The position numbers and the translations under genes were made by a program. A model generated the notes under the pieces. It did no database searches and was not told the origin of the DNA. It saw nothing but the letters and a program-made list of their open reading frames with translations. Of a DNA stretch of 64,000 bases, positions 51,139 to 60,271 are shown piece after piece. Source of the stretch: Leadbetterella sp040829825 (GTDB lineage Bacteria; Bacteroidota; Bacteroidia; Cytophagales; Spirosomataceae); NCBI RefSeq assembly GCF_040829825.1, contig NZ_JBFOLH010000009.1, one strand, 5' to 3'. Each line of letters starts with the position of its first letter. Position 1 is the first letter of the stretch.

Positions 51139-52084
51139 TCACTACGCCCATAGAGCAGAACTTATCTATACGCTTTGATACCCGCTTGGCAGGAGCTATT
51201 TTTTCAAGGTCTTTGATCTCTTTCAGGACCGTATTTTTCAGGATATCCGACATCTCGTCCCATTTCAGGTGAGCACCTCCCAGGGGTTCCGGGATAATGT
51301 CGTCTACCAGTCCGTTAGCCTTCATATCAGTGGCCGTCAGCTTCAGCGCCTCTGCCGCCTGCTCTTTAAACTCCCATGTACGCCACAAAATAGTAGAGCA
51401 GTTTTCCGGTGAGATCACCGAATACCAGGAGTTTTCCAGCATCAGCACGCGGTCGCCGATCCCTATTCCCAGGGCGCCACCTGAGGCCCCTTCGCCGATC
51501 ACGATACAGATCACGGGCACTTTCAGGGTCATCATTTCTTTCAGGTTCCGGGCAATGGCCTCGCCCTGGCCTCTTTCTTCGGCTTCCAGCCCGGGAAAAG
51601 CCCCCGGTGTGTCAATAAGCGTAACGATAGGCATATTGAACTTTTCGGCCATTTTCATCAGGCGCAATGCCTTCCGGTATCCTTCCGGGTTGGGCATACC
51701 AAAATTGCGGTGCTGGCGCTCCTTGGTTTTCCGTCCTTTCTGCTGCCCGATCAGCATCACACTCTTCTCCCCGATCTTCGCAATACCGCCTACAATAGCC
51801 GGATCGTCGCGTACGGTACGATCACCGTGAAGCTCGTGAAAATCTTCACAGATTCGCTCAATGTAATCCAGGGTATACGGACGGTCCGGGTGACGCGAAA
51901 GCTGAACGCGTTGCCAGCGGGTAAGATTCTGAAACGTTTCGGTGCGCAGGGTCTCAATCGCTGAATCGAGGTTGCGTACGGCATCACTTACATCTACGTT
52001 ATTTTCACCGGCCAGTTTTTTCATATCTTCCAGTTTGGCTTCTAATTCAGCAATGGGTTTTTCGAACTCCAATAATGTTCTCAT
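51131..52084 (-). CDS. accA: Acetyl-CoA carboxylase carboxyltransferase subunit alpha
   Basis: I start this 317-residue protein at MRTLLEFEKPIAELEAKLED (52084). Family marks are RHPDRPYTLDYIERICEDF, HRNFGMPNPEGYRKALRLMK and GEGASGGALGIGIGDRVLML, then SVISPENCSTILWR. It transfers carboxyl from biotin to acetyl-CoA in fatty-acid synthesis, with AccD, which is not in this window. It is 10 bp downstream of the beta-CASP gene. Confidence 0.96.
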   Translation of the reverse strand: MRTLLEFEKPIAELEAKLEDMKKLAGENNVDVSDAVRNLDSAIETLRTETFQNLTRWQRVQLSRHPDRPYTLDYIERICEDFHELHGDRTVRDDPAIVGGIAKIGEKSVMLIGQQKGRKTKERQHRNFGMPNPEGYRKALRLMKMAEKFNMPIVTLIDTPGAFPGLEAEERGQGEAIARNLKEMMTLKVPVICIVIGEGASGGALGIGIGDRVLMLENSWYSVISPENCSTILWRTWEFKEQAAEALKLTATDMKANGLVDDIIPEPLGGAHLKWDEMSDILKNTVLKEIKDLEKIAPAKRVSKRIDKFCSMGVVIE

Positions 52085-52094
52085 GCAAATCTTT

Positions 52095-53513
52095 TTACAG
52101 TTCAAAGGTCTGATATCGAGCAGGTAACTCTACATCAGAGTACCCTCTTTCATTCAAAATTTGCTTAAAATTAAGCATAGCATTCAAATCTCCATGAACT
52201 AAAAAGAGTTTTTTTAAACGTTCAGGGTTTTGATTCAGGGCAAAATGCAGGAGATCGTCGAGGTCTCCGTGCCCGCTGAAAATATCGGTTTTCCTTATTT
52301 TGGCATTAACCGCCAGCTTCTTATTCCGGATATGCAGCTCTTTGCGGTCACCCGAAAGAAGCTTCCCGCCCACCGAGTCTTCGTTGGCATAACCGATCAT
52401 CAGGATGGTGGCATACGGGTTTTCAATATTTTTCTCGATATGGTATTCCACCCGTCCCCCCTTGATCATGCCTGACGAGCTGATGATAATGCAGGGTTCG
52501 GCATGGGTAGAAGCCAGCTGGCTCTCGTGGTTGGACTCCAGGTAATGAAGATTCTCAAAATCAAAGAGCGAGTCGGTTTCTTCGTAAAAATCACGGGCAG
52601 CTTTATTCAGCCGGTTCCGGTATTTTTCATATACCCTGGTGCTGGCCCGCGCCAGCGGGCTATCCGTAAATACCTTAATCGGCGTAATGTTTTTCTCGTA
52701 ATACAGGCGGTTTAACGTAAAGAGCATGCACTGCGTACGGCCTACGCTGAAAGCCGGGATGATAAGACGCCCCTTCACATCAATGCAGGCCTCCCGGATA
52801 ACCTCTTCCATGATATTTACCGGGTCGCCTTCGTCTTCGTGATTGCGTGAACCGTAAGTAGATTCCATCACCATGTAATCTACCTGCGGCAGCGGGCAGG
52901 GGTCTTGCAGCAGGGTGAAATTTTGCCGGCCTATGTCTCCTGAAAAACCGATCTTCTTCCATTCCCCGCCTTCCTTCACTTCTATAACCACATGGGCGGC
53001 GCCTAAGAGATGACCGGCCGGGTAAAACGTAACAAAGCCGTCGTCTTTAAACTTAAACCGGGTTTGCATGGCAATGGGCACAAAGTTTTCCATGGCCACC
53101 TCTACCTGCCGGCTCAGGTACAGCCCGCGGGTTTCCAGGATTTTTCCTTTCTTTGATTTTCGCTTGCTTCTTTCCACACTTTTAACGGCCCGTGCATTCA
53201 GCGATGCCGCATCGTAGAGCAGCAATTCGGTAAGATCCAGCGTGGGACTGGTACACAGCACCTGGCCTTCAAAACCGCCTTCGTACAGGTTGGGAATCTG
53301 CCCCGAATGATCAATATGGGCATGGGTCAGGATCACTACATTCACCCGTGAGGCATCAAACGGGAAGTTGCCGTATTTGAATTCCTCCCGCACCGTGGCT
53401 CCGCCTTCTACCTCTGACCCGCAATCAATTAACGCCTGGTAACCATCTTCAAACTCCAGAAGAAACATGCTTCCCGGTACTTTCCGGGCCGCCCCGTAAA
53501 ATGTCAGCTTCAT
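52095..53513 (-). CDS. MBL-fold beta-CASP ribonuclease
   Basis: This 472-residue protein starts at MKLTFYGAARKVPGS (53513). Zinc site residues are in THAHIDHSGQIP (His64, His66, Asp68, His69). The beta-CASP region is marked by ESTYGSRNHE and SSGMIKGGRVEYHIEKN, and the C-terminal motif is SGHGDLDDLLHF. It probably processes or degrades RNA in the cytoplasm. It heads the operon with accA and the HAD gene, behind a clear promoter. Confidence 0.92.
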   Translation of the reverse strand: MKLTFYGAARKVPGSMFLLEFEDGYQALIDCGSEVEGGATVREEFKYGNFPFDASRVNVVILTHAHIDHSGQIPNLYEGGFEGQVLCTSPTLDLTELLLYDAASLNARAVKSVERSKRKSKKGKILETRGLYLSRQVEVAMENFVPIAMQTRFKFKDDGFVTFYPAGHLLGAAHVVIEVKEGGEWKKIGFSGDIGRQNFTLLQDPCPLPQVDYMVMESTYGSRNHEDEGDPVNIMEEVIREACIDVKGRLIIPAFSVGRTQCMLFTLNRLYYEKNITPIKVFTDSPLARASTRVYEKYRNRLNKAARDFYEETDSLFDFENLHYLESNHESQLASTHAEPCIIISSSGMIKGGRVEYHIEKNIENPYATILMIGYANEDSVGGKLLSGDRKELHIRNKKLAVNAKIRKTDIFSGHGDLDDLLHFALNQNPERLKKLFLVHGDLNAMLNFKQILNERGYSDVELPARYQTFEL

Positions 53514-53546
53514 AAGTTTAAAGAGCGCTTTTTTCCGATTAAAGCG

Positions 53547-53580
53547 CAAAGATACTATATTGGCGGGCATTTCGAATCAA
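53547..53580 (-). promoter_or_regulatory. Bacteroidota promoter of the beta-CASP - accA - HAD operon
   Basis: On the minus strand TATCTTTG (53547-53554) is a perfect TAnnTTTG. TTGA (53577-53580) lies 22 bp upstream as -33 element. The leader would be about 28 nt. The -33 element lies inside the repeat block at 53577-53632. Confidence 0.6.
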
Positions 53581-53632
53581 TTGACAATGGACAATTGACA
53601 AGGGTTAACTCGGAACTGAGTACCCGGAACTA
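53577..53632. repeat. Mirror copy of the repeats at 50281-50500
   Basis: TCAATTGACAATGGACAATT (53577 onward, continuing GACAA) is the inverse of TTGTCAATTGTCCATTGTCA-type units at 50450-50490. ACTCGGAACTGAGTACCCGGAACT follows and is the inverse of the TTCCGAGTACT block. The order is reversed compared with the left side. Confidence 0.7.
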
Positions 53633-53645
53633 AATTTTCTACCTT

Positions 53646-55019
53646 ATGAAAATAATTTGTGCCATACTTTTACAACTGAACCTCTTTTCTACGGGGATCA
53701 ATAAATTTATCCGGGACTTCCGCTCACAACCCGGTCACGAAGCCCTGAATATCTCCGTGAGCATCCGCTCCCTGGGCAGCGGACAGCAGGTATACGATCA
53801 TTTTTCAGAAATGAACCTCCCGCCCGCCTCCACCCTGAAGCTCATCACCACAGCCACGGCCTTTGAGTACCTCAGCGGCAAATACCGCTTTGAAACCATG
53901 ATCTACTCCAACGGCCGGGTCGTAAACGGTAAAGTGCAGGGCGACATCCTGCTGGAGGGCATCGGCGACCCTACTTTCGGGTCTCCGCGGTTTAAAAACA
54001 ATCCCTTTGAACAGATCCTGCAAACGCTCAAAGACAATGAGATTCATACCATTGAAGGCAACCTGAAAGTGCTGAACAATGACGCTTCCACCTTTCCTCC
54101 CGGCTGGCTGGCCGGTGATATCGGCAACTACTACGGCGCCTTCTCTTCCAATTTTAATTTCAATGAAAACCTGTATACCGTTTACTTTAACGGCGGGGCA
54201 AAAGAAGGAGATCCGGCAGGCATTGCTTCCATATCGCCTTACGATGAGTCATGGAAGATCAGGAACGAGGTAAAAACGGGGGAAGCCGGCAGCGGCGACC
54301 AGGTGAACATCCTGAACCTGCCCTTTTCCAACGATATCCAAATGGTGGGTACCGTACCGCTGAATGCCCGGAATTTTGCAGTAAAGGGGGCCATCCCCAA
54401 TGTCAATAAAATTTTCACCGATAGCCTCTACACCTTCCTGACGCGCAACGGCATCACCATCGGGAAGAAGCTTTTCCCGGAAAACCTCCAGAACGAAGAG
54501 CTGGGAAGCGTGATTTCGCCCGACATCAGCGAGATTGCCCGGGAGACCAATTATAAAAGTGTGAACATTTTCGCCGACGGACTGGCCAATTTTATGTGGA
54601 CGCCTGGCAACAAAAGCTACGACGAATTTCTGAAAGAGTTCTGGAAGGAAAAAGGGATTGACCTGGGCAGCCACCGTTTCCTCGACGGCAGCGGGCTATC
54701 GCCGCTCAATACCGTGTCCTGCCGCTCAATGACCGCCCTGCTGGCCAGGATGAAAAACAATACCGGATTCATAGCCGGCATTCCTGTGGCAGGGCGCGAC
54801 GGTACCGTGGCGGGCCTGGGAAAGAACACCGGCGGGCGTATCTCGGCCAAGAGCGGCAGCATAACGGGCACCCGCAATTACGCCGGGTATTTTACCTCGG
54901 CAGCGGGTAAAAAATATGCGTTTTCTATTTTTGTAAACGGCTTTAACGACGATCAAAGCCGGGAAGTCAGAACGTTCTTCGATGAGTTTTTCACGAAAAT
55001 GGTTGCGCTGAAGGAGTAA
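53646..55019 (+). CDS. dacB: D-alanyl-D-alanine carboxypeptidase/endopeptidase (PBP4, S13 family)
   Basis: This 457-residue exported enzyme has an N-terminal signal. The catalytic Ser62-x-x-Lys65 is in PPASTLKLITTA. The second motif lies in DGSGLSPLNTV and the third is KSG in SAKSGSITGTRNYAGYF. The PBP4 (S13) family trims D-Ala from peptidoglycan peptides or cuts cross-links in the periplasm. Length is normal. Confidence 0.92.
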   Translation: MKIICAILLQLNLFSTGINKFIRDFRSQPGHEALNISVSIRSLGSGQQVYDHFSEMNLPPASTLKLITTATAFEYLSGKYRFETMIYSNGRVVNGKVQGDILLEGIGDPTFGSPRFKNNPFEQILQTLKDNEIHTIEGNLKVLNNDASTFPPGWLAGDIGNYYGAFSSNFNFNENLYTVYFNGGAKEGDPAGIASISPYDESWKIRNEVKTGEAGSGDQVNILNLPFSNDIQMVGTVPLNARNFAVKGAIPNVNKIFTDSLYTFLTRNGITIGKKLFPENLQNEELGSVISPDISEIARETNYKSVNIFADGLANFMWTPGNKSYDEFLKEFWKEKGIDLGSHRFLDGSGLSPLNTVSCRSMTALLARMKNNTGFIAGIPVAGRDGTVAGLGKNTGGRISAKSGSITGTRNYAGYFTSAAGKKYAFSIFVNGFNDDQSREVRTFFDEFFTKMVALKE

Positions 55020-55049
55020 AGATGAGGTGTGTTAATTAGAGGCGCGCCT

Positions 55050-55175
55050 GGTTCTCGACTTCGCGCTGGTTCTCGACTTCGCTCGAACTGACAGGAACCG
55101 TCGCCACTTGTCAGTTCGGGCACAAACGAGTACGGGAGTGCAGAAGTTTGCCGGCAAAGCTGTCGAGAACCAGGC
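55050..55175. repeat. Second copy of the GGTTCTCGACTTCGCTC intergenic repeat
   Basis: GGTTCTCGACTTCGC (55050-55064) is followed directly by a longer copy (55068-55095) ending in CGCTCGAACTGACAGG. Inverse pieces appear as TTGTCAGTTCG (55108-55118) and GTCGAGAACCAGGC (55162-55175). The arrangement matches 7277-7432. Confidence 0.8.
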
Positions 55176-55206
55176 ATAACCGAAATGCTGTTAATCTGAA
55201 AATAAA

Positions 55207-55983
55207 ATGAATATATTCCGTCTTATCTACCTGAGCAGCCTGCATGTGGCCCTGGCCACGGGAGCCTGCGCCGCCGCCTTCTTTGAGCTTACAGGTGGCA
55301 CAGAGAAGCACGGCCGTGGCTCAATACCCGCCCATTGGGTCTCCCTGGCACAGATCGTGCTGGTATGCTGGCTGATTTATATCCTCGACCGTATCCTTGA
55401 CGTTGTCCGGGGCAATACATCCACCGAAAGGCACCGCTTTCATTTTGAAAACCAGTACAACCTGCAGCTCCTGGCCATTGCCCTGGCTGCCATAAACATT
55501 TTCCTGCTTTTCTTCCAATCCCGGGAAGTGATTGTCTACGGGGTCATAACCGGTGCTTTGGTGCTGCTTTACCTGGTGTGGATCGTGCCCCGGTATCCCA
55601 AAGCCAAAGATTACAGCATGCCCCTGATTTACCTGGCGGCTGTAGTAGGCGTACCCTTTGTTTCGGCCCCGTCTGTCACCCTGAGCGCCTGGCTTATTGC
55701 TTTTATGTTTGCCCTGCTGGTATTCCAGAACCTGACCTCCTTTGCCTATTTTGAACAGGGAAAAGCCAGTAAGCGGAAGACCGTTACCGTTATGGGAGCG
55801 CTCAACCTCTTCCTTTTTATTGTCTTTTTCTCAGGAAGTACGGAATACGTCAGCCGGCTGGCCCTGATTTTCACCGGGATATCGGTATTTTATTCCTTTA
55901 TCATCAACAATGAAAAAAGGTTTTCAGCCCGGTACCGCTGGATCATGGATGGCCTCTTATTTCTTCCCCTCCTTATCCTTTAA
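55207..55983 (+). CDS. UbiA-like membrane protein
   Basis: This 258-residue protein has about eight hydrophobic helices. YILDRILDVVRGN at about 58-70, with TERHRFHFENQ after it, resembles the first Asp-rich motif of UbiA prenyltransferases. The second Asp motif is not clear. It may act in quinone or lipid synthesis, or be a non-catalytic relative. Its 3' end overlaps a convergent small gene by 27 bp. Confidence 0.7.
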   Translation: MNIFRLIYLSSLHVALATGACAAAFFELTGGTEKHGRGSIPAHWVSLAQIVLVCWLIYILDRILDVVRGNTSTERHRFHFENQYNLQLLAIALAAINIFLLFFQSREVIVYGVITGALVLLYLVWIVPRYPKAKDYSMPLIYLAAVVGVPFVSAPSVTLSAWLIAFMFALLVFQNLTSFAYFEQGKASKRKTVTVMGALNLFLFIVFFSGSTEYVSRLALIFTGISVFYSFIINNEKRFSARYRWIMDGLLFLPLLIL

Positions 55984-56157
55984 AATGCGGTTGCCCCTCC
56001 GGTACAGGAAAATCAGCAGGCCCGCCATTCCGAACATAAGAAAGAAATAGCTGTCGGCAAACGGGTTACGCAGGTAAACGATCTGGTCTACAAACATGGC
56101 CAGCAAGCCCAGGCTCACAAAGAGCAATATGGCGTCTAAAAGCTTAATCTTCTTCAT
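55957..56157 (-). CDS. Small membrane protein, 66 residues
   Basis: It starts at MKKIKLLDAILLFVS (56157). Two helices (about 8-24 and 38-53) are followed by a basic tail ending KDKEGKK. I do not recognise a family. The start overlaps the end of the cytochrome-b5-like gene by 14 bp, so the two are likely co-transcribed. Confidence 0.7.
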   Translation of the reverse strand: MKKIKLLDAILLFVSLGLLAMFVDQIVYLRNPFADSYFFLMFGMAGLLIFLYRRGNRILKDKEGKK

Positions 56158-56386
56158 AAATACCCACAATTTCAAATTTTTCAAATACCCCTTCCGTATG
56201 GGGTGCATCGGCCAGCTCACGGGTCAGGTCCTGCCCGGCCCAGTGCTCATAGTGCTTTCCTGCCCTCCACAACCGGGAAGCGCTGACGTCGTAAACACGC
56301 CCTCTGAAAGCCACCCAGATCTCCGGCTTATCCGATCCGTTTCGCAGGCTCAGCTGCCGTTTGGTGATTATTCTCTGCTCAGTCAT
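56144..56386 (-). CDS. Small cytochrome b5-like heme-binding protein
   Basis: This 80-residue single-domain protein has the minimal cytochrome b5-like fold: IWVAFRGRVYDVSASRLW (about 23-40), then GKHYEHWAGQDLTRELADAP (about 43-62) and a His in APHTEGVFE. It probably binds heme or a sterol-like ligand. It sits on the minus strand before the small membrane protein, which may anchor it. Confidence 0.85.
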   Translation of the reverse strand: MTEQRIITKRQLSLRNGSDKPEIWVAFRGRVYDVSASRLWRAGKHYEHWAGQDLTRELADAPHTEGVFEKFEIVGIYEED

Positions 56387-56437
56387 GAAAGTTTTTCAAC
56401 GGAGAAGACACTTTTTACGTATATGGAGTTATATTCG

Positions 56438-56445
56438 CAAAAGTA
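56438..56445 (-). promoter_or_regulatory. -7 promoter element of the cytochrome b5-like gene
   Basis: On the minus strand TACTTTTG is a perfect TAnnTTTG, which gives a leader of about 45 nt. No good -33 element is seen. Confidence 0.45.
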
Positions 56446-56464
56446 AATCTGGTGACCCGTAAAC

Positions 56465-56905
56465 ATGAATACAAAAGTATTACAATTTTGCTTCATACTT
56501 GTTTTTTTATTCTCTGCCTGTGAAGAGAAAGTACCTCCCGTTGCCGAAAGAATACAGAAGGTATACACAGCCAAAACGGTAACCCACGATGGCGTAACCG
56601 TCTATACATCAGGAGCATCAGGCAATATTGTTCCTGAATACAGCACCTACCGGCTCGATATGAGCGTGGCCGGGAAAGTTACTTTAAAAGATGTCACCAG
56701 TGAAACATTTACAGGCTCTTTTACCGCCACAGACAATCTCCTTACCCTGAGCGGGCTTAGCCCCCAGCCTACCGGCTCTGGCGGAACACTCACTTTTGAA
56801 ATCACCTCTCTTTCTGAAGACGGCAAAACCCTTGTGCTGACCGCTACCAGGGTCAGCCCCAAAACCGGCAATACCGTCAATGTGTATACCCTGATTGCCA
56901 ATTAA
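56465..56905 (+). CDS. Small hypothetical lipoprotein
   Basis: This 146-residue protein has a lipobox ending at Cys19 (LFLFSAC). The rest is beta-rich (VTLKDVTSETFTGSFTATDN, GGTLTFEITSLSEDGKTLVL), like lipocalin-type barrels. I recognise no family. It stands 12 bp before the DUF4256 gene and may share its transcript. Confidence 0.75.
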   Translation: MNTKVLQFCFILVFLFSACEEKVPPVAERIQKVYTAKTVTHDGVTVYTSGASGNIVPEYSTYRLDMSVAGKVTLKDVTSETFTGSFTATDNLLTLSGLSPQPTGSGGTLTFEITSLSEDGKTLVLTATRVSPKTGNTVNVYTLIAN

Positions 56906-56917
56906 GCAAAGCAGCCT

Positions 56918-57466
56918 ATGCCCACCCTTCCCCAAGAACGCAGCACCGGGCTTCAGAACCTCCTGCAGGCCCGTTTTACCCAAAACCGGCATCGTCACGA
57001 GGGCATAGACTGGGCGGATATTCAAAGCCGCCTCGAAAAAAGTCCTGAAAAGGTATGGTCGCTCAATGAAATGGAAGAAACAGGCGGAGAACCTGACGTT
57101 ACCGGGTACGAAGACGGTCATTACATTTTTTCAGATTGTTCTGCCGAAACCCCCAAAGGTCGCAGAAACCTCTGCTACGACGACGAAGCCCTGCAGTCGC
57201 GCAAAGAGCACAAGCCCCGGGACAGCGCCATGGCCATGGCCACCGGAATGGGCGTGGAGATCCTTACAGAAGAACAATACTTTGCATTGCAGGAGGCCGG
57301 CGAGTTTGACCTCAAAACGTCAAGCTGGTTAACTACTCCTGCCGACGTCAGGAAACGGGGCGGGGCTATTTTCGGCGACCGCCGTTTCGGGCGGGTATTC
57401 ATCTACCATAACGGGGCAGAGTCATACTATGCCGTAAGGGGCTTCCGGGCCCGGCTGAAAATCTGA
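56918..57466 (+). CDS. DUF4256-family protein
   Basis: This 182-residue protein matches the family along its length: LQARFTQNRHRHEGIDWADI, LNEMEETGGEPDVTGYEDG, and KTSSWLTTPADVRKRGGAIF near the C-terminus. Function is unknown; it has no signal or membrane helix. Confidence 0.9.
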   Translation: MPTLPQERSTGLQNLLQARFTQNRHRHEGIDWADIQSRLEKSPEKVWSLNEMEETGGEPDVTGYEDGHYIFSDCSAETPKGRRNLCYDDEALQSRKEHKPRDSAMAMATGMGVEILTEEQYFALQEAGEFDLKTSSWLTTPADVRKRGGAIFGDRRFGRVFIYHNGAESYYAVRGFRARLKI

Positions 57467-57555
57467 TTCTTCGCCTACTCATTCCTGTTTTTTATCGTTT
57501 TGCTTGACGGGTATAGGGAATAATGAATACATTTACTAAAATGTATTCAACTCCT

Positions 57556-59898
57556 ATGCGTAAATTATTAGCTGTTCTGGTTTTCTTTTCTACCATGGCT
57601 CATGCTCAGCTCAGTGTAGAAAAAATCATGGAAGATCCGGCCAAATGGATCGGCACTTCCCCCTCTAACATTTTCTGGTCAGAAGACTCCAAAACTATTT
57701 ATTTTGATTGGAACCCGGAGCAAAACCGGGCCGATTCGCTGTACAAGGTCACCCTTACAGACCGTACTCCGCAGAAGGTCAGCCTGGCTGAAAAAGAATC
57801 GCTCGCTATGAACGGCTTCGGTGGCCCGCGGTATTCCAGGGATTACAGCAAAAAGCTGTACCTTAAAAACGGGAATATTTACCTTTTGGATACCCGGAGC
57901 GGAACGGAAAAACAGCTCACCAATACCCTCGACAGGAAAGGCAGCCCCTACTTCAATCTCGATGAAACCCGTGTTATCTATTCTTCGGGAAATGATATTT
58001 ATACCCTCGACCTGAATAACGGTCAAACTACCCAGATCACTAACTTTTCCGGCGAAAATAAAAAGCCCGAAAACCGTTTAGGCGAAGCCGATAAAACCCT
58101 TGAGAAAGATCAGCTCGACCTCTTTGAGGTACTTCGCCAGGCCAAAGCCGACAAAGAAGCCCGGGAGAAATACAACAAGCTGACCCAGGTAAAAGGGCCG
58201 AAGAAAATAGCTTTAAACGGGAAAATGCTGCAGGGTGCCGTGGCCAGTCCCGACCTGAAATACGTATTCTACCGCCTCTCAGAACCGGCCAGAGACGCCA
58301 AAAGAACCATTGTTCCGAACTACGTAACGGCCTCGGGCTATACAGAAGATATACCGGGACGAACCAAGGTAGGACAGCCCGCCGGCTCTACCGAAGCCTT
58401 CGTTTATCACATTGCCAGGGATACGGTCTTTAAAATAGACCTGAAAGACATACCGGGCATAGAAGATCAGCCCAGATACCTGGAAGAATACCCCGGGAAA
58501 AGCGATAAAAAGAAAAACCTCCGGGCCGTGTCTTTCTCCAGCCCGGTGTGGTCTCCCGGCGGTAGCTATGCAGTGATCAGCATACGTGCCTACGATAATA
58601 AAGACCGCTGGATCATGAAGCTGGACGCTGAAACCGGGAAACTGAGCCCGGTTGACCGCCAGCACGACGATGCCTGGGTAGCCGGCCCCGGCATAGGAGG
58701 CGGCTATGGCGGCGGTACCCTCGGGTTTCTGGATGAAAATACCGTCTATTTCCAGTCGGAAGCTACCGGATACTCGCATCTCTACACCGCAAACCTGGCA
58801 ACCGGTGCTAAAAAACAGCTGACTTCAGGTAATTTTGAAATACAAAGTGCAGATCTTTCCAGGGATGGAAAATGGTTTTACCTGGTTACAAACGAGGTTC
58901 ATCCCGGCGAAAAACACTTCTATAAAATGGCGGTAAGCGGTGGCGACCGGATCCGGATCACTCAAATGACAGGGGCCCATGAAGTCAGCCTTTCGCCCGA
59001 TGAAAAGACGCTGGCCATCCGGTATTCCAACGCCAATACCCCCTGGGAGCTATATATCCAGCCCAACGAGCCCGGGGCAAAAGCAGAGAAAATCACCTCA
59101 TCGCTCACCGATGCCTTTAAGGCTTACAACTGGAAAATGCCGGAAGTGATCTCGTTCAAAGCACAGGACGGCCAGGAAGTATACGCCCGGGTATATGAGC
59201 CGGCTAAAAAGAAAAAGAACGGCAAAGCCGTGGTCTTTGTACACGGCGCAGGTTACCTGCAAAATGCCCACAAATGGTGGAGCCAGTACTTCCGGGAATA
59301 CATGTTCCATAACCTGCTGGTCGACAAAGGCTATACCGTGCTGGACATCGACTACCGGGCCAGTGCCGGCTACGGTCGCGACGTAAGAACCGGTATTTAC
59401 CGTCATATGGGCGGAAAAGACCTCACCGACCAGGTAGACGGCGCCGGGTTACTGGTGAGCAAATACGGCATTAATCCGAAGAAAATAGGTATCTACGGCG
59501 GCTCTTACGGCGGCTTCATCACCCTCATGGCCATGTTTACCACGCCGGATGTTTTTGCGGCCGGTGCGGCCCTGCGGCCGGTAACCGACTGGGCTGCCTA
59601 CAATCATGGCTATACGGCCAATATCCTGAATGAGCCGCAGTCTGACTCCGTTGCCTACCGGAGAAGCTCACCGATCTTCTTTGCCGAAGGACTGAAGGGC
59701 AAGCTGCTGATCTGCCACGGACAGGTAGACGTAAACGTACATATCCAGGATACTTACCGCCTGACCCAGCGCCTGATCGAGCTCCGGAAAGAAAACTGGG
59801 AGGTGGCCTCGTACCCGGTAGAAGACCACGGCTTTGTACAGCCTACGTCATGGATGGATGAATATAAGCGTATTCTGAAGCTTTTTGAAGAAATGTGA
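57556..59898 (+). CDS. S9-family peptidase (dipeptidyl peptidase IV/prolyl oligopeptidase type), exported
   Basis: I start this 780-residue protein at MRKLLAVLVFFSTMAHAQ (57556), a signal peptide; ATGs at 57523 and 57541 extend it with no features. A beta-propeller (about 20-500) precedes the alpha/beta hydrolase domain. The nucleophile is Ser650 in IYGGSYGGFITL, and the late His is in VEDHGFVQPTSW. The enzyme removes short peptides, often after Pro or Ala, in the periplasm. Confidence 0.9.
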   Translation: MRKLLAVLVFFSTMAHAQLSVEKIMEDPAKWIGTSPSNIFWSEDSKTIYFDWNPEQNRADSLYKVTLTDRTPQKVSLAEKESLAMNGFGGPRYSRDYSKKLYLKNGNIYLLDTRSGTEKQLTNTLDRKGSPYFNLDETRVIYSSGNDIYTLDLNNGQTTQITNFSGENKKPENRLGEADKTLEKDQLDLFEVLRQAKADKEAREKYNKLTQVKGPKKIALNGKMLQGAVASPDLKYVFYRLSEPARDAKRTIVPNYVTASGYTEDIPGRTKVGQPAGSTEAFVYHIARDTVFKIDLKDIPGIEDQPRYLEEYPGKSDKKKNLRAVSFSSPVWSPGGSYAVISIRAYDNKDRWIMKLDAETGKLSPVDRQHDDAWVAGPGIGGGYGGGTLGFLDENTVYFQSEATGYSHLYTANLATGAKKQLTSGNFEIQSADLSRDGKWFYLVTNEVHPGEKHFYKMAVSGGDRIRITQMTGAHEVSLSPDEKTLAIRYSNANTPWELYIQPNEPGAKAEKITSSLTDAFKAYNWKMPEVISFKAQDGQEVYARVYEPAKKKKNGKAVVFVHGAGYLQNAHKWWSQYFREYMFHNLLVDKGYTVLDIDYRASAGYGRDVRTGIYRHMGGKDLTDQVDGAGLLVSKYGINPKKIGIYGGSYGGFITLMAMFTTPDVFAAGAALRPVTDWAAYNHGYTANILNEPQSDSVAYRRSSPIFFAEGLKGKLLICHGQVDVNVHIQDTYRLTQRLIELRKENWEVASYPVEDHGFVQPTSWMDEYKRILKLFEEM

Positions 59899-59930
59899 TT
59901 AAACCATATGAGGCATATAGTTATCCGGAA

Positions 59931-60182
59931 ATGAATAAATATACCCCCGAGCACCTCATCCGTCACCTCGAACAAAAACTCGGTCTTCTCTACGAAGAAG
60001 AGCCCGGGCCCAATAACCTTTGCTTTGCCAACGAGAACGCCGATCTGAGGAATGAATTTAAACGTATCTTCACCCCGGAGGATCTCCGCTATTACTCCCT
60101 TGCCAGTCCCTCCGTACCTCTCCCCCTGAGCACAGACGAATTCTGGGAGCGGGTAGCAACAGGAAAGCGACTCACGTTATAG
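59931..60182 (+). CDS. Small hypothetical protein, 83 residues
   Basis: It starts at MNKYTPEHLIRHLEQKLGLL (59931). An upstream ATG overlapping the peptidase stop (59895) would add 12 residues. It is acidic and soluble; NNLCFANENADLRNEFKRIF is its most distinctive part. No family is recognised. It probably shares the S9 peptidase transcript. Confidence 0.65.
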   Translation: MNKYTPEHLIRHLEQKLGLLYEEEPGPNNLCFANENADLRNEFKRIFTPEDLRYYSLASPSVPLPLSTDEFWERVATGKRLTL

Positions 60183-60243
60183 CCTCTGAATGTGCATTTT
60201 GCAAATGCGCTTAGCTTCCGTATCATTTTTTTCGGTTTTCTCT

Positions 60244-60251
60244 TATTTTTG
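60244..60251 (+). promoter_or_regulatory. -7 promoter element before the DUF1624 gene
   Basis: TATTTTTG is a perfect TAnnTTTG, about 20 bp before the start codon at 60272. No clear -33 element is seen at the right distance. Confidence 0.4.
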
Positions 60252-60271
60252 TTACATCAAACAGTATAACA

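Noticed and set aside
50380..51153. 257-residue plus-strand frame
   Set aside because: Its start is translated TCAATTGTC repeat and the rest is antisense to the HAD gene.
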